Positions 22,069 to 31,213 of a stretch of 36,160 bases of DNA are shown piece after piece. This DNA comes from Dehalococcoidales bacterium. GTDB taxonomy: Bacteria > Chloroflexota > Dehalococcoidia > Dehalococcoidales > Fen-1064. The notes beneath the pieces are model-generated. The model was given only the letters and a program-made list of their open reading frames with translations. It did no database searches and had not been told where the DNA came from. The stretch is taken from positions 1 to 36,160 of the forward strand of contig DATKWT010000018.1 in NCBI GenBank assembly GCA_035529395.1, given 5' to 3'. The position numbers and the translations under genes were made by a program. Each line of letters begins with the position of its first letter. Position 1 is the first letter of the stretch.

Positions 22069-24255
22069 ATGGCCAGTAAGAAACCCGGTTACCGGGAGAT
22101 ACACAGAGATCTGGAGAGGGAGAAGGGTCGAGGAGTGTCACGCTGGGACTGGATACTCTGGTTTGTAATAGCACTGGCAGTAATCGCACTGGTCGTGCTG
22201 ATGCTGTGGTTTGGAATGTGGGAACCGGTCAGCGCTGTCGCGGTCAGCATCTGGGATACACTCGGCTGGGGCATCGTGATAATCGCGGTTGCCGTCCTGA
22301 CCCTCGTAGGTCTGGGGTGGTGGCATCACCTCTCTCTGCTGATACGTTACTGGAACCAGTGGCTCGGCGGACTCGTCGTTCTCATGGGTTGCTGGGGAAT
22401 ACTGGCGTTATTCGACCTCGGAGGCAGCTTTGGCCTGGCCATCATCGGCCGCTCGGAGGCTATCGGCTACCTCCGGATACTGGGGATATTCGTTGTAAGC
22501 ATTCTCCTGATTGCCCCTGAGGTTGGCTACCATGTTTTCATCAGGCCGGTACGCTGGCTGGTAAGGCGCTCCCCCAGACCGAAAGCCCCCGCTATAACCC
22601 GCCGCAGGAAGGTGCCGTTCCGTAACATCAAGTCGACTCCAGTGGAGGAAGAGACCACCGCGCCAACTCCTGTTGCCACCACGACGACTCCGGTGCCGAC
22701 TACTACTCAATCCCAGCGGGGACTGCGGCAGATAGCCCAGGATGTGTGGAAGAAGTACGGTGAGTCATCGAATGCCGTCATCGTGGATGGCTGGAAGCTT
22801 CCGCCAATCGATATTCTCGACAAGACGGTCGAGGTTGAGTTTGGTGAGGCCGACAACGCGCAACGGGCCCGGCTGATTGAAGAAGCCCTGGCCAGCTACG
22901 GCGTTGAAACCAAGGTCGTCCAGATAAACACCGGGCCGACGGTCACCCAGTTCGGCGTGGAACCGGGTTGGGACCGCAGGAAGAGGGAAGTGCGGGAGAA
23001 GGATAAAGAAGGCAATGTCCACACGCGTACCGAGGAGGTTTCCAAGACCAGGGTCAAGGTGGATAGAATCACCTCCCTGGCCAACGACCTGGCACTCGCC
23101 CTGGCAGCACCGAGTATCCGGATTGAAGCTCCGGTGCCCGGTAAATCGGTGGTCGGCATTGAGGTACCAAACATAGTCAGTAGTGCCGTCAGCCTGCGCG
23201 GTGTGGTTGAGACCAGCACCTTCCAGAAGATACTGAGCAAGTCCAAACTGGCGATAGCACTAGGCAAGGGTGCCGGTGGTGAAGCCGGAGCCGGAGACCT
23301 TGCCAAGATGCCGCATCTGCTCATCGCGGGGTCTACCGGCAGTGGCAAGACCGTCTGCCTCAATTCCGCCATCTGCTGCCTGCTGATGCACAACACCCCG
23401 AACGACCTCCGGCTTATCATGATTGACCCCAAGAGAGTGGAGCTGACGCCTTTCAACAGCATTCCCCACCTGGCCGTACCGGTGATAGTGGACACGAACA
23501 AAGCCCTGGACGTGCTCCGCTGGCTCAACGCAGAGATGGACCGGCGCTACCAGCATCTGGCCAAGGCCACGTCACGCAATATCGACAGCTATAATAAGAA
23601 CCGGCAGGGCAAAGATAGACTACCCTACCTGGTGCTGGTTATCGACGAACTGGCCGACCTGATGATGGCCGGGTTCGATGAAGTGGAACACATTCTCTGC
23701 CGGCTGGCCCAGCTTTCTCGTGCCGTGGGCATGCACCTGATAGTGGCTACACAACGGCCGTCGGTGGACGTCGTCACCGGCCTAATCAAGGCCAATTTCC
23801 CCACCCGCATCAGTTTTGCGGTTACCTCCCAGGTAGATTCCCGAACGATTCTCGATGGTGCCGGTGCTGAGAAACTGCTGGGCAGGGGTGATATGCTCTA
23901 CATGCCCACCGAGGCCGCCAAACCGAAACGCCTCCAGGGCTGTTTTGTCTCTGATGCCGAGACGGAGAGGCTGGTCTACTTCTGGGGGAGCCAGAAGAAC
24001 GACGAAATGTCGGCGTTGAAAATAGAAGAAGCCCTTCAATCACCATCCTTCACCAGAATACGCGAAGTGCCGAAAGACACCCTGCTCGAGGCGGCCAGGC
24101 AACTGGCCAGCGAGCACGAAAACATATCCACCTCTTTCCTCCAGCGCCGACTCCAGATAGGCTATCCACGAGCAGCCCGGCTCAAGGAGCAGCTTGACGA
24201 ATCGCTGGCCGAGGACGAAGAGCAGGAAATGACGTCTGACGAGTCGACCGAGTAA
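22069..24255 (+). CDS. ftsK: DNA translocase FtsK/SpoIIIE
   Basis: 728 residues. The N-terminus (about 25-170) has four membrane segments, which anchor the protein at the septum. A linker rich in Thr and Pro (about 190-225) is followed by the alpha/beta motor domain. Walker A is GSTGSGKT (421-428), Walker B is VLVIDELADLM, and ATQRPS follows. The C-terminal winged-helix gamma domain (about 660-710, SFLQRRLQIGYPRAARLKEQL) reads chromosome polarity in E. coli FtsK. It moves DNA during cell division. The SD AAGGAG is well placed. It lies 30 nt after rnj. Confidence 0.96.
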   Translation: MASKKPGYREIHRDLEREKGRGVSRWDWILWFVIALAVIALVVLMLWFGMWEPVSAVAVSIWDTLGWGIVIIAVAVLTLVGLGWWHHLSLLIRYWNQWLGGLVVLMGCWGILALFDLGGSFGLAIIGRSEAIGYLRILGIFVVSILLIAPEVGYHVFIRPVRWLVRRSPRPKAPAITRRRKVPFRNIKSTPVEEETTAPTPVATTTTPVPTTTQSQRGLRQIAQDVWKKYGESSNAVIVDGWKLPPIDILDKTVEVEFGEADNAQRARLIEEALASYGVETKVVQINTGPTVTQFGVEPGWDRRKREVREKDKEGNVHTRTEEVSKTRVKVDRITSLANDLALALAAPSIRIEAPVPGKSVVGIEVPNIVSSAVSLRGVVETSTFQKILSKSKLAIALGKGAGGEAGAGDLAKMPHLLIAGSTGSGKTVCLNSAICCLLMHNTPNDLRLIMIDPKRVELTPFNSIPHLAVPVIVDTNKALDVLRWLNAEMDRRYQHLAKATSRNIDSYNKNRQGKDRLPYLVLVIDELADLMMAGFDEVEHILCRLAQLSRAVGMHLIVATQRPSVDVVTGLIKANFPTRISFAVTSQVDSRTILDGAGAEKLLGRGDMLYMPTEAAKPKRLQGCFVSDAETERLVYFWGSQKNDEMSALKIEEALQSPSFTRIREVPKDTLLEAARQLASEHENISTSFLQRRLQIGYPRAARLKEQLDESLAEDEEQEMTSDESTE

Positions 24256-24282
24256 CCGCGGAGACACGGAGGCGCCGGAGAT

Positions 24283-24531
24283 ATGATGGAAAATGCCGTT
24301 ATGCTGTCCGTTGGACAGGACTACCACCTGAAAAGGGGCAAGGACCGCATCACCTACGCAGGTATGCCATCGGAGGAGGTCTACTCCATTGCCCAGAGAA
24401 AGACTTCCGGCTACCAGGGTTTTTCCTGGAACCTTTATTTCCCCAGGAGAAAGAGGGACATCACAATTGACGGCGTTAGCCTGCACGTGGAGAATGTCAC
24501 TCCGGACGAGATAAGCTTCAGGGTGGTGTAG
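24283..24531 (+). CDS. small protein of unknown function downstream of ftsK
   Basis: 82 residues. The sequence looks like a real compact beta-rich protein: AVMLSVGQDYHLKRG, RITYAGMP, GYQGFSWNLYFPRRKRDITI, GVSLHVENVTPDEISFRVV. No family is recognised. GGAG stands 2 nt before the ATG at 24283 and 5 nt before the ATG at 24286, so the second may be the actual start. It follows ftsK by 27 nt and is probably cotranscribed. No terminator is evident in the gap before the convergent VOC gene. Confidence 0.6.
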   Translation: MMENAVMLSVGQDYHLKRGKDRITYAGMPSEEVYSIAQRKTSGYQGFSWNLYFPRRKRDITIDGVSLHVENVTPDEISFRVV

Positions 24532-24600
24532 GACATACACCTGTGCCTGCTGCAGTACTTTGACTTGATGAACACCTGAACTACATAGGGCGGCTTGGCA

Positions 24601-24924
24601 TCATCCTTCTGCCTCAAATTGCAGGAACTCAACTGGCGCCCCATTATCAACGATAAAGGCCACAGTGACGCCAGCGGAAGGACTATTTGGCTCAATCAAC
24701 ACGTCTTTTCCTTTCAGTTCTTCGTCCAGGTTGTCAACTTTGAAAGCAACGTGGGGTACTGTCTTGACCAGCTCCGGCAGGGGGCAATCGGGTTCATATC
24801 GCATCCACTCGATACCGTAGGGACTGTCATTATATCCGGAAACGTATACCTTGAAATCTTTTAAATATATTTCATTTTCCAGTTTAATGTCTGTGGGTAT
24901 ACCCAGATGATGATATTCTCTCAT
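24601..24924 (-). CDS. VOC (glyoxalase/dioxygenase fold) family protein
   Basis: 107 residues, one VOC-type unit. It opens with MREYHHLGIPT and has the typical PHVAFKVDNLDEELKGKDVLIEP block, then VAFIVDNGAPVEFLQF at the end. The end-strand Glu (VEFLQF) and the HVAF His are where VOC proteins place metal ligands, so a dimeric metal-binding enzyme is possible. The substrate cannot be inferred. The N-terminal half (NEIYLKDFKVYVSG, GIEWMRYEPDCP) fits a small lyase- or isomerase-like subfamily. AGAGG lies 9 nt before the ATG. It is convergent with the ftsK unit. Confidence 0.83.
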   Translation of the reverse strand: MREYHHLGIPTDIKLENEIYLKDFKVYVSGYNDSPYGIEWMRYEPDCPLPELVKTVPHVAFKVDNLDEELKGKDVLIEPNSPSAGVTVAFIVDNGAPVEFLQFEAEG

Positions 24925-25001
24925 TTGCGATAACCTCTGTTAAATAACACAATTACCCGAAACCAAAGCTGCCAGCATGTCTCGCGCGGCACAAGGTTCC
25001 A

Positions 25002-25166
25002 CTATTGCTCTCTTCTCCGTGCACCCCTCAGCCGCTTGAGAATCACCCGCCGGTACATCTCGGCAAGGCCGCGTCCGTGCTTGGGTACACGCTCACGCTT
25101 TTTCTTGAGTTTCCTCTGTCGCCGGTCCTGTCTCGTCTCAGCTTTATCCGGTGACTCATCACTCAT
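25002..25166 (-). CDS. small basic protein downstream of uvrB
   Basis: 54 residues, read by hand from ATG 25166 to TAG 25002. It is strongly basic: acidic MSDESPDKAE, then a run of Arg and Lys (RQDRRQRKLKKKRERV), then PKHGRGLAEMYRRVILKRLRG. The charge and the conserved-looking GRGLAEMYRR block suggest nucleic-acid or ribosome contact, but I recognise no named family. It lies 63 nt downstream of uvrB on the same strand. SD is weak (GGGGTAG). Confidence 0.6.
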   Translation of the reverse strand: MSDESPDKAETRQDRRQRKLKKKRERVPKHGRGLAEMYRRVILKRLRGARRREQ

Positions 25167-25229
25167 GGTACTACCCCGGTCAGCGCTTACATTCTTACTG
25201 GTAGATTTCCACAGTTATCCGGACGGGCA

Positions 25230-27230
25230 TCACCGCACCAGGGAGTGCTCGTCCTGACTGCGCCGCAGCTCGATGATGCGGTCGCGCAAGAGGGCCGCTT
25301 TCTCGAACTCCAGACTCCTGGCCGCTGCCTTCATCTGTGATTCGAGGTCTTTGATTAGTCGGGCTATCTCCTGCCTGGTAGCGGGAGTGGCAACGTAGGG
25401 AGTGCGCGTCTCGGCCACAGCCTCAACCCGTTCCGTGATGTCTCTGACCGCCTTTCTTATGCTCTGCGGCGTAATGCCATGCTCCCGGTTATACTCTACC
25501 TGAATCTGGCGGCGGCGCTGCGTTTCCTCTATCGCTTCCTTCATCGAACGTGTCATGGTGTCGGCATACATGATGACATGACCGTCAATGTGACGGGCCG
25601 CCCGCCCCATCGTCTGAATCAAGGCCCTTGCGGACCTCAGGTAGCCTTCCTTATCGGCATCAAGGATGGCCACAAGACTTACCTCGGGCAGGTCCAGGCC
25701 CTCACGGAGCAGGTTAATACCAACAACGACATCATGGACTCCCAGACGGAGGTCGCGCAGTATCTCCACCCTTTCCAGTGTCTGAATCTCGGAGTGCAGG
25801 TAGTGGGTCTTCACTCCCAGCTCGATCAGGTAGTCGGCCAGCTCCTCGGCCATCCTCTTGGTGAGAGTGGTCACCAGGCAACGCTCTCTCTTGCTGACGC
25901 GCTGCCTAATCTGGTCGAGCAGGTCATCAATCTGTCCCCGCGTCGGTTTGACCTCCACGGTAGGTTCGAGGAGCCCGGTGGGACGGACCAACTGCTCGGC
26001 TACCTGCTGGCTTTGCTCATACTCGTAGGGGCTGGGCGTAGCCGACGTGTAGATAACCTGGTTAATGCGCTCCTCAAACTCTGCGAAATTCAGCGGGCGG
26101 TTGTCCAGGGCCGAAGGCATGCGGAAGCCATGCTCCACCAGCGTCTCTTTGCGGGAGCGGTCGCCGTGGTACATGCCCCGAATCTGGGGCAGGCTCATGT
26201 GGGATTCGTCGATAAACACCAGGTAGTCATCCGGGAAGTAGTCAAGCAGCGTCCAGGGCGCGCTTCCCGGCGGGCGCTGTGCCAGGTGGCGGGAGTAGTT
26301 CTCCACGCCGGAGCAGTATCCCGCCTCGCGGAGCATCTCCAGGTCATAGTTGGTGCGTGCTTCGAGGCGAGCCGCTTCGAGTACCTTCTCCTGCTGCCTC
26401 AGTTCCCGCAACCGCTCCTGCAACTCCTCTTCGATGCTGGTAATGGCTAGTTGCAGCTTCTCCTGCGAGGTGACGAAGTGCTTGGCCGGATAGACGTCGA
26501 CCGATGTCAGTTCGGCAAGCAGCTCTCCGGTGAGCGGGTCTATCTCGACGATGCGCTCGACCTCGTCGCCGAAGAACTCGATGCGCAGGGCGAGCTCTTC
26601 ATAGGCCGGCTGTATCTCCAGGGTATCGCCCCGGATGCGGAACTTGCCCCGGCTGAAATCATAGTCATTGCGTTCGTACTGCATGTCCACCAGCTTGTGG
26701 AGCAGTCGCTGCCGGTTGTAGCTCTCGCCTTTGCTGAAGCTGAGGACGAAGCTCTGGTACTCTTCCGGTTCTCCCAGGCCGTAGATGCAGGACACCGAGG
26801 CGACTATCAGGACGTCACGGCGCGTAAACAGGGCACGGGTAGCGGCGTGGCGCAGCTTGTCAATCTCCTCATTGATATCGGCCTCTTTCTCGATATAGGT
26901 GTCAGTACGGGGGACATAGGCTTCCGGCTGATAGTAATCATAATAGCTGACGAAGTACTCCACGGCGTTGTTGGGCAGAAACTCGCGGAACTCCGAGTAG
27001 AGCTGGGCGGCGAGGGTCTTGTTGTGACACATCACCAGGGTTGGTCTCTGCACGCGCGCCACGATATTGGCCATGGTGAAGGTCTTGCCACTGCCGGTAA
27101 CACCGAGCAGCGTCTGCTTCTTGTGGCCTTCTTCCAGACCGGCGACCAGCCTGTCAACGGCCTGGGGCTGGTCACCCGTCATTCCGAAATCAGATACTAC
27201 TTCGAACTCAGGCACAACACCACCAACCAT
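25230..27230 (-). CDS. uvrB: excinuclease ABC subunit B
   Basis: 666 residues from ATG 27230; GTG 27215 would give the closest match to the usual family start ([17 protein letters not shown]). The frame is open to a TTG at 27275, but the promoter lies inside that extension, so I exclude it. UvrB verifies DNA damage handed over by UvrA and loads UvrC. Walker A is GVTGSGKT. The beta-hairpin region is [12 protein letters not shown], and helicase motifs include [30 protein letters not shown] and QTMGRAARH. The C-terminal UVR domain ([25 protein letters not shown]) contacts UvrC. Confidence 0.96.
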   Translation of the reverse strand: MVGGVVPEFEVVSDFGMTGDQPQAVDRLVAGLEEGHKKQTLLGVTGSGKTFTMANIVARVQRPTLVMCHNKTLAAQLYSEFREFLPNNAVEYFVSYYDYYQPEAYVPRTDTYIEKEADINEEIDKLRHAATRALFTRRDVLIVASVSCIYGLGEPEEYQSFVLSFSKGESYNRQRLLHKLVDMQYERNDYDFSRGKFRIRGDTLEIQPAYEELALRIEFFGDEVERIVEIDPLTGELLAELTSVDVYPAKHFVTSQEKLQLAITSIEEELQERLRELRQQEKVLEAARLEARTNYDLEMLREAGYCSGVENYSRHLAQRPPGSAPWTLLDYFPDDYLVFIDESHMSLPQIRGMYHGDRSRKETLVEHGFRMPSALDNRPLNFAEFEERINQVIYTSATPSPYEYEQSQQVAEQLVRPTGLLEPTVEVKPTRGQIDDLLDQIRQRVSKRERCLVTTLTKRMAEELADYLIELGVKTHYLHSEIQTLERVEILRDLRLGVHDVVVGINLLREGLDLPEVSLVAILDADKEGYLRSARALIQTMGRAARHIDGHVIMYADTMTRSMKEAIEETQRRRQIQVEYNREHGITPQSIRKAVRDITERVEAVAETRTPYVATPATRQEIARLIKDLESQMKAAARSLEFEKAALLRDRIIELRRSQDEHSLVR

Positions 27231-27245
27231 ACGTTCTCTGTGAAT

Positions 27246-27275
27246 AGTATATCCCCTGAGCGGAAGGGGGTTCAA
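27246..27275 (-). promoter_or_regulatory. promoter for uvrB
   Basis: Minus strand TTGAAC (27275-27270), 18 nt, TATACT (27251-27246). Transcription would start near 27239, leaving a leader of only about 9-24 nt depending on the uvrB start used. No LexA-type box was recognised by eye. Confidence 0.55.
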
Positions 27276-27303
27276 AAGTTTTCCTGAAAAATTCTACGCG
27301 CAG

Positions 27304-27843
27304 CTACTGCATCGCCACGGCCAGCTTCGCTTCCATGGCTTGTCCCGTCATGGCACCGATGGCCACTGCCCGGATTACGCCCTTCCTGTCAATGAAGTAG
27401 CTGGCGGGTATACCTCTCACTTGGTACATGCTTCCAACCTTACCGGTGGTGTCCAGCAGGAACGTCCAGGTGTAACCGCCCTCTCCAATGAATGCACGTA
27501 CGGTACTTACGCTCTCCCGGAGGTCTATACCGAGGACAACCACATCGCGATCGCGGTACTTCCGGTGCACCTTTTCAATGTCCGGCATCTCGGCACGGCA
27601 TGGGGGGCACCAGGTAGCCCAGAAGTTCAGGAAGACCACCTTGCCGCGAAGGTCGCTCAGGCGGACGGTGTTGCCATCGAGGTCTTTGAGGGTGAAGTCC
27701 GGGGCCGGCTTGTCCAACTCCGCCATTCCTGATGACGCCGGTCCAGACTCGGAGCCGCAGGCCTGGAGCCCAAGTGTGAGTATGGCAAGCAACAGAATTG
27801 CCATGACAGGACGAAACGATAGATTCTTCAGTCTTATGCTCAT
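27304..27843 (-). CDS. TlpA/ResA-like thiol-disulfide lipoprotein
   Basis: 179 residues from ATG 27843, chosen because AAGGAA lies 5 nt upstream; the frame is open eight codons further. The signal peptide is FRPVMAILLLAILTLGLQAC, with Cys29 as lipidation site. The mature domain is a TlpA/AhpC-TSA-type thioredoxin: PAPDFTLKDLDGNTVRLSDLRGKVVFLNFWATWCPPC, active-site Cys79 and Cys82, then the central insertion (DIEKVHRKYRDRDVVVLGIDL) and the cis-Pro loop RGIPASYFID. In other bacteria such proteins reduce apocytochrome c or other envelope proteins on the outer face of the membrane. No ccm genes are near. Confidence 0.92.
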   Translation of the reverse strand: MSIRLKNLSFRPVMAILLLAILTLGLQACGSESGPASSGMAELDKPAPDFTLKDLDGNTVRLSDLRGKVVFLNFWATWCPPCRAEMPDIEKVHRKYRDRDVVVLGIDLRESVSTVRAFIGEGGYTWTFLLDTTGKVGSMYQVRGIPASYFIDRKGVIRAVAIGAMTGQAMEAKLAVAMQ

Positions 27844-27981
27844 ATATTTCCTTATCTTGTAGCACAACTGGAAGGTAGCTGTCTACCTCATCGCCACCGC
27901 CCGCTTTTCCTTCACTGCCAGGGCATGCACGACCTCCCATCAACGTATCAGGGACGTCCTGGGCCACACGGTGTGTGAGGC

Positions 27982-28725
27982 TCACCCTGGACTGTTGGCT
28001 ACTCTCGTGCACAGTTCCAGTACCCTCTTGACGTATCTCATGTGAAGCCTCTCGTGGTCCACCAGTCTTCTCAATACCTTTCGGGCAGTCCACAGGTTGC
28101 ACACGGGACTCCGATACTTGCGGGGCTGAAAGACGCCCTTCATCTTTCGTTCAGGAAAGCCACGCAGGCCCGCAAGAGCTACATCGCGACTGTGTTCCAG
28201 AAGCTCAAGTGTGGTTTCAGGTAGTCTTACCGGCCATGGAACGACACTGATACGGGTAAGGTACCAGAGTTCAACGTGTGCTATGTGGACCAGGCAGTTT
28301 CTTATGGTGCGAGGCTCACCGGGCGGCTCCCAATCAAGACAGTCGTCAGTAATGCCAGCGACGGCGGCCATCAGGTCATTCCGTGAGTATTCCATCAGGC
28401 GAATCGTCCTATCGATGTCCTCTCTAGCTATGGGAGCGACTTCGGACCAGAACAGCGGTTCGGGCTTACGCGCCTCGGCAGGATTGTAATCGACCCGAAG
28501 CATCTCAGCGCCCTCGATCTCAACATCCCTCTTCATGAACGGGGGCACTTCGCCATTGCTCCTGAGCCATTCAGCCCACTCCAGGACTACCATCCTGACC
28601 TTTACCATGGCACGTTCTTTGGTGCTGCCGAACACCCAGCAGCCCGGGCAATCTGGCACAAAGGCACCTGTCGCTTCCGGTCCGATCTCAAGACATACTG
28701 ATATGCTGTGTTTCCCCCGAACCAC
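27982..28725 (-). CDS. HicB-like domain fused to DinB-like domain
   Basis: 247 residues from a GTG at 28725, preceded by GAAGGAAGG at 6 nt; the frame is open 12 codons further without SD. Residues about 1-62 resemble the HicB fold (SVCLEIGPEATGAFVPDCPGCWVFGSTKERAMVKV, then EWAEWLR): three strands, PGC, then a helix. Residues about 100-245 resemble the four-helix DinB/YfiT-type fold (RLMEYSRNDLMAAVAGITDDCLDWEPPGEPRTIRNCLVHIAHVELWYLTR, then a late DHERLHMRYV helix with His). DinB-like proteins bind a metal through three His residues and many transfer thiols; His residues are present at matching places. No hicA toxin gene is adjacent, so a toxin-antitoxin role is not supported. Confidence 0.72.
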   Translation of the reverse strand: MVRGKHSISVCLEIGPEATGAFVPDCPGCWVFGSTKERAMVKVRMVVLEWAEWLRSNGEVPPFMKRDVEIEGAEMLRVDYNPAEARKPEPLFWSEVAPIAREDIDRTIRLMEYSRNDLMAAVAGITDDCLDWEPPGEPRTIRNCLVHIAHVELWYLTRISVVPWPVRLPETTLELLEHSRDVALAGLRGFPERKMKGVFQPRKYRSPVCNLWTARKVLRRLVDHERLHMRYVKRVLELCTRVANSPG

Positions 28726-28783
28726 GATTGACCTTCCTTCAGCTACTGTTCCGTCTCTCAAGGAGAGGGAGGGGTCTCTCTTA

Positions 28784-29074
28784 GACTCTTCTCCATTTTG
28801 TACCTGTCATTGCGAGCCCTTTACCTGTCATTGCGAGCCGAAGGCGAAGCAATCTCATTAGTGCCCTCCAGATTGCTTCGTTGCGTTGCTCCTCGCAATG
28901 ACACAAGTGTTCAGATTGCGTCTTTCTTTGGACTCTTCTCAATTTGTACCTGTCATTGCGAGCCGGAGGCGAAGCAATCTCATTATTGCCCTATCATTTC
29001 CTCCCTGCTCTCCAGATTGCTTCGTCGTGTTGCTCCTCGCAATGACACAAGTGTTCAGGCTGAGCCTCTCTTTG
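28784..29074. repeat. tandem duplicated palindromic CATTGCGAG repeats
   Basis: Two units, 28784-28930 and 28931-29074, begin GACTCTTCTC and carry the same order of blocks. Each holds a long palindrome: TGTCATTGCGAG with CTCGCAATGACA as outer arms (28826-28903 and 28951-29047) and GAAGCAATCT with AGATTGCTTC as inner arms. The first unit also has an extra half-copy at 28805-28817. Related repeats are common and scattered in many bacterial genomes. They lie between the DinB-fusion gene and ruvA, in about 420 nt without a gene. Short frames across them are repeat artefacts. Confidence 0.9.
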
Positions 29075-29145
29075 GACTGCTATTTGTATAGAAAAATAGA
29101 GTTACCGACTTCAAATCCACTTCCCCGGTACAACTGCATCCATCA

Positions 29146-29727
29146 CTACCCCCCGTAGTACTGCAGCGCCAGCTTGACCCGCTCCTCAAGGGTCAGCTTG
29201 GAGTCGCGGGGGAGGGTGGCTACGGCCTGGCTGGCCTCGGTGACGGAATAGCCGAGGGAGGTCAGTGCTGCCAGGACCTCGGCGTGCTCCTCGGCTATCT
29301 GCGCTGCCGGTATGGCTATCAGCCCTGCGCCTATCTTGTCTTTGAGTTCCAGCACCAGGCGCTGGGCCATCTTCTTACCGATTCCGGGAACGCTGGTCAG
29401 TAGGTCGGTGCTGCCGGTGGCAATCGCCATGGTCAGTTGCTCAACATTCATCGTGGAGAGCATCGCCAGGGCCAGTCGCGGGCCCAGTCCGGAAACCCCG
29501 ATTAAGGTCTCGAAGAGTTGGAGTTCATTCGCTGAACTGAAACCATAAAGGGAAACATCGTCTTCCTTGACATGAAGGTGGGTATGCAGCTTGACACTTT
29601 CACCAACCGCCCCCAGGGTGCTCAGCACCGATGTCGGCATATAGACGCGGAAACCGACCCCGCCAACGTTGATGATTGCCCAGTCGCTGCCCAAAGACTC
29701 CACGGCACCCTGAAGGCTGGCTATCAT
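29146..29727 (-). CDS. ruvA: Holliday junction helicase subunit RuvA
   Basis: 193 residues. The tetrameric junction-binding subunit targets RuvB to four-way junctions. Domain I is the N-terminal barrel (MIASLQGAVESLGSDWAIINVGGVGFRVYMP), with LYGF at its end. Domain II has two HhH motifs (LIGVSGLGPRLALAML and LTSVPGIGKKMAQRLVLELKDK). The flexible linker (IPAAQIAEEHA) leads to domain III (VLAALTSLGYSVTEASQAV), which contacts RuvB. The SD AAGGAG is clear. It follows ruvC by 10 nt. No ruvB is in the window. Confidence 0.96.
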   Translation of the reverse strand: MIASLQGAVESLGSDWAIINVGGVGFRVYMPTSVLSTLGAVGESVKLHTHLHVKEDDVSLYGFSSANELQLFETLIGVSGLGPRLALAMLSTMNVEQLTMAIATGSTDLLTSVPGIGKKMAQRLVLELKDKIGAGLIAIPAAQIAEEHAEVLAALTSLGYSVTEASQAVATLPRDSKLTLEERVKLALQYYGG

Positions 29728-29737
29728 GCTATCTCCT

Positions 29738-30238
29738 TCATGTCTGCTCCGCGAGGAGGTTACTCAGGTGTACCTCACTGATGTGGCAGAGGGCCGTTGC
29801 CAGGGCATCGGCAGCGTCAGCCGGTTCGGGGACTTCGGACAGCCCCAGTTGGAGACCGACCATCTTCTGGACCTGCTCCTTACTGCTTGTTCCGTAGTTG
29901 GCCACCCGCTGCTTTATCTGGGCCGGGGTATACTCGTAGGTCGGGATGCCTTTGTTGGCTGCGGCAAGAATTGCTATCGCCTGGGCTTTGCCAATCGCCA
30001 GCGCCGAGCTGACATTCTTACCCACGAATGGCTGCTCCACGGCCATGACATCGGGCTGATGACGAGATACTATCTCGCAGAGCTGGTTGTAGAGGTTGCT
30101 CAGCCTTTCGCTGATAGGCAGGCGTGCCGGGCTGGTCAGGGCACCATATTCAACCATGCTAACCCCATCATCGGTGCTGTCTATCACCCCGTAGCCGATG
30201 ACCACTGTACCAGGATCTATGCCCAGGACTCTCATCAT
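29738..30238 (-). CDS. ruvC: Holliday junction resolvase RuvC
   Basis: 166 residues. This RNase H-fold nuclease cuts four-way junctions symmetrically. The four acidic catalytic residues are visible: Asp8 in LGIDPGT, Glu68 in AVEQPFVGKN, and Asp141 and Asp144 in PADAADALATALCH. The central ALAIGKAQAIAILAA and YTPAQIKQRVANYG.SSKEQV segments are typical. GGCGGAG precedes the ATG. It stands between yebC (gap 129 nt) and ruvA (gap 10 nt), the common yebC-ruvC-ruvA order. Confidence 0.96.
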   Translation of the reverse strand: MMRVLGIDPGTVVIGYGVIDSTDDGVSMVEYGALTSPARLPISERLSNLYNQLCEIVSRHQPDVMAVEQPFVGKNVSSALAIGKAQAIAILAAANKGIPTYEYTPAQIKQRVANYGTSSKEQVQKMVGLQLGLSEVPEPADAADALATALCHISEVHLSNLLAEQT

Positions 30239-30367
30239 TATACTCCGCCTGCCGTTACGGTCCCCTCCGGCAGTGCCTTTCTCTACTGGAAAATAGTGGC
30301 AGTCTGACCGGAAGGTGTGTCATGGATACCCGGACAAGCAATCAGATGGAACACGACCGGGCCAAGG

Positions 30368-31123
30368 CTAGCCCTGCTCCTGGTACTTCTCTGTGATTTC
30401 ATCAGAGAAGTCAACATTACTGGCGACATACCGGACATCGTCCACTTCGTCCAGCTTTTCCATCAGCCGCAGTGTCTGGATGGCTGCTTTGTCATCGAGC
30501 TGGATTGTAACCTTGGGGACCATGGATACCTCGACCGAACCTATGGGGATTTCCTCCCGCTCCAGGGCTTCTCTGACAGCTTCCAGTTCCTCGGGCCTGG
30601 TATATATCTCGATAAACCCTGTCTCGACGGTTACATCATCGGCACCGGCGTCGATTGCCTTCAGTGCCAACTCCTCGGTATCCAGGTTTTCAGTTTTTGC
30701 AGTGATAACACCCTTGGACTCGAAGAGCCAGGCAACACAACCCGTCTCCCCCAGGTTACCTCCACCGCGTGAAAACAGGTGACGTATGTTCTGTACTGTC
30801 CGGTTCTTGTTGTCACTCAGCGTCTGTACGAGAATAGCTCCGCCACCGGGTCCATACCCCTCATATACCACTTCTTTCAGGTTGGCTCCCTCGGCATCAC
30901 CGCTGGCCCGTTTTATAGCCCGCTCGATGTTGTCCATGGGCATGCTGCTGTCGCGAGCCCGCTGTACCGCCAGTCGCAGTGAGAAATTGGCATCCTGACT
31001 CGGGCCCCCCTTCCGCACGGCGACAATTATCTCGCGAGTCAACTTGGTAAACAGCTGGCCCCGCTTGGCGTCAGTAGCTGCTTTCTGGTGCTTGATTGAG
31101 GCCCACTTAGAGTGTCCCGACAT
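30368..31123 (-). CDS. YebC/PmpR family protein (TACO1-like)
   Basis: 251 residues, full length. It begins MSGHSKWASIKHQKAATDAKRGQLFTKL, the family signature, followed by the three-domain layout: AVQRARDSSMPMDNIERAIKRASG, YEGYGPGGGAILVQTLSDNKNRT, then the GNLGETGCVAWLFE block. Members act either as transcription regulators or as ribosome-associated factors that help translate difficult proline-rich stretches; the sequence does not decide which, though YebC proper is the better documented translation factor. AAGGAGG is well placed. It probably shares a transcript with ruvC and ruvA. Confidence 0.95.
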   Translation of the reverse strand: MSGHSKWASIKHQKAATDAKRGQLFTKLTREIIVAVRKGGPSQDANFSLRLAVQRARDSSMPMDNIERAIKRASGDAEGANLKEVVYEGYGPGGGAILVQTLSDNKNRTVQNIRHLFSRGGGNLGETGCVAWLFESKGVITAKTENLDTEELALKAIDAGADDVTVETGFIEIYTRPEELEAVREALEREEIPIGSVEVSMVPKVTIQLDDKAAIQTLRLMEKLDEVDDVRYVASNVDFSDEITEKYQEQG

Positions 31124-31213
31124 GGCTGACCCTCCTTACGCAGGTAGAAACAAGCTTGTTATTCTCCCGTCATTACACCCCGGCAGACTATCGACGGTGC
31201 AGATTCCGGTACA

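Noticed and set aside
27231-27275. N-terminal extension of UvrB from TTG 27275
   Set aside because: The predicted promoter lies inside it and it has no counterpart in UvrB proteins.
27982-28725. Possible HicAB toxin-antitoxin system
   Set aside because: No HicA-like small gene is adjacent on either strand and the HicB-like domain is part of a longer fusion protein.
28798-29158. Overlapping small frames across 28798-29158
   Set aside because: They translate the palindromic repeats; the repeated peptide blocks (such as CHCEP) come from repeat DNA rather than a gene.
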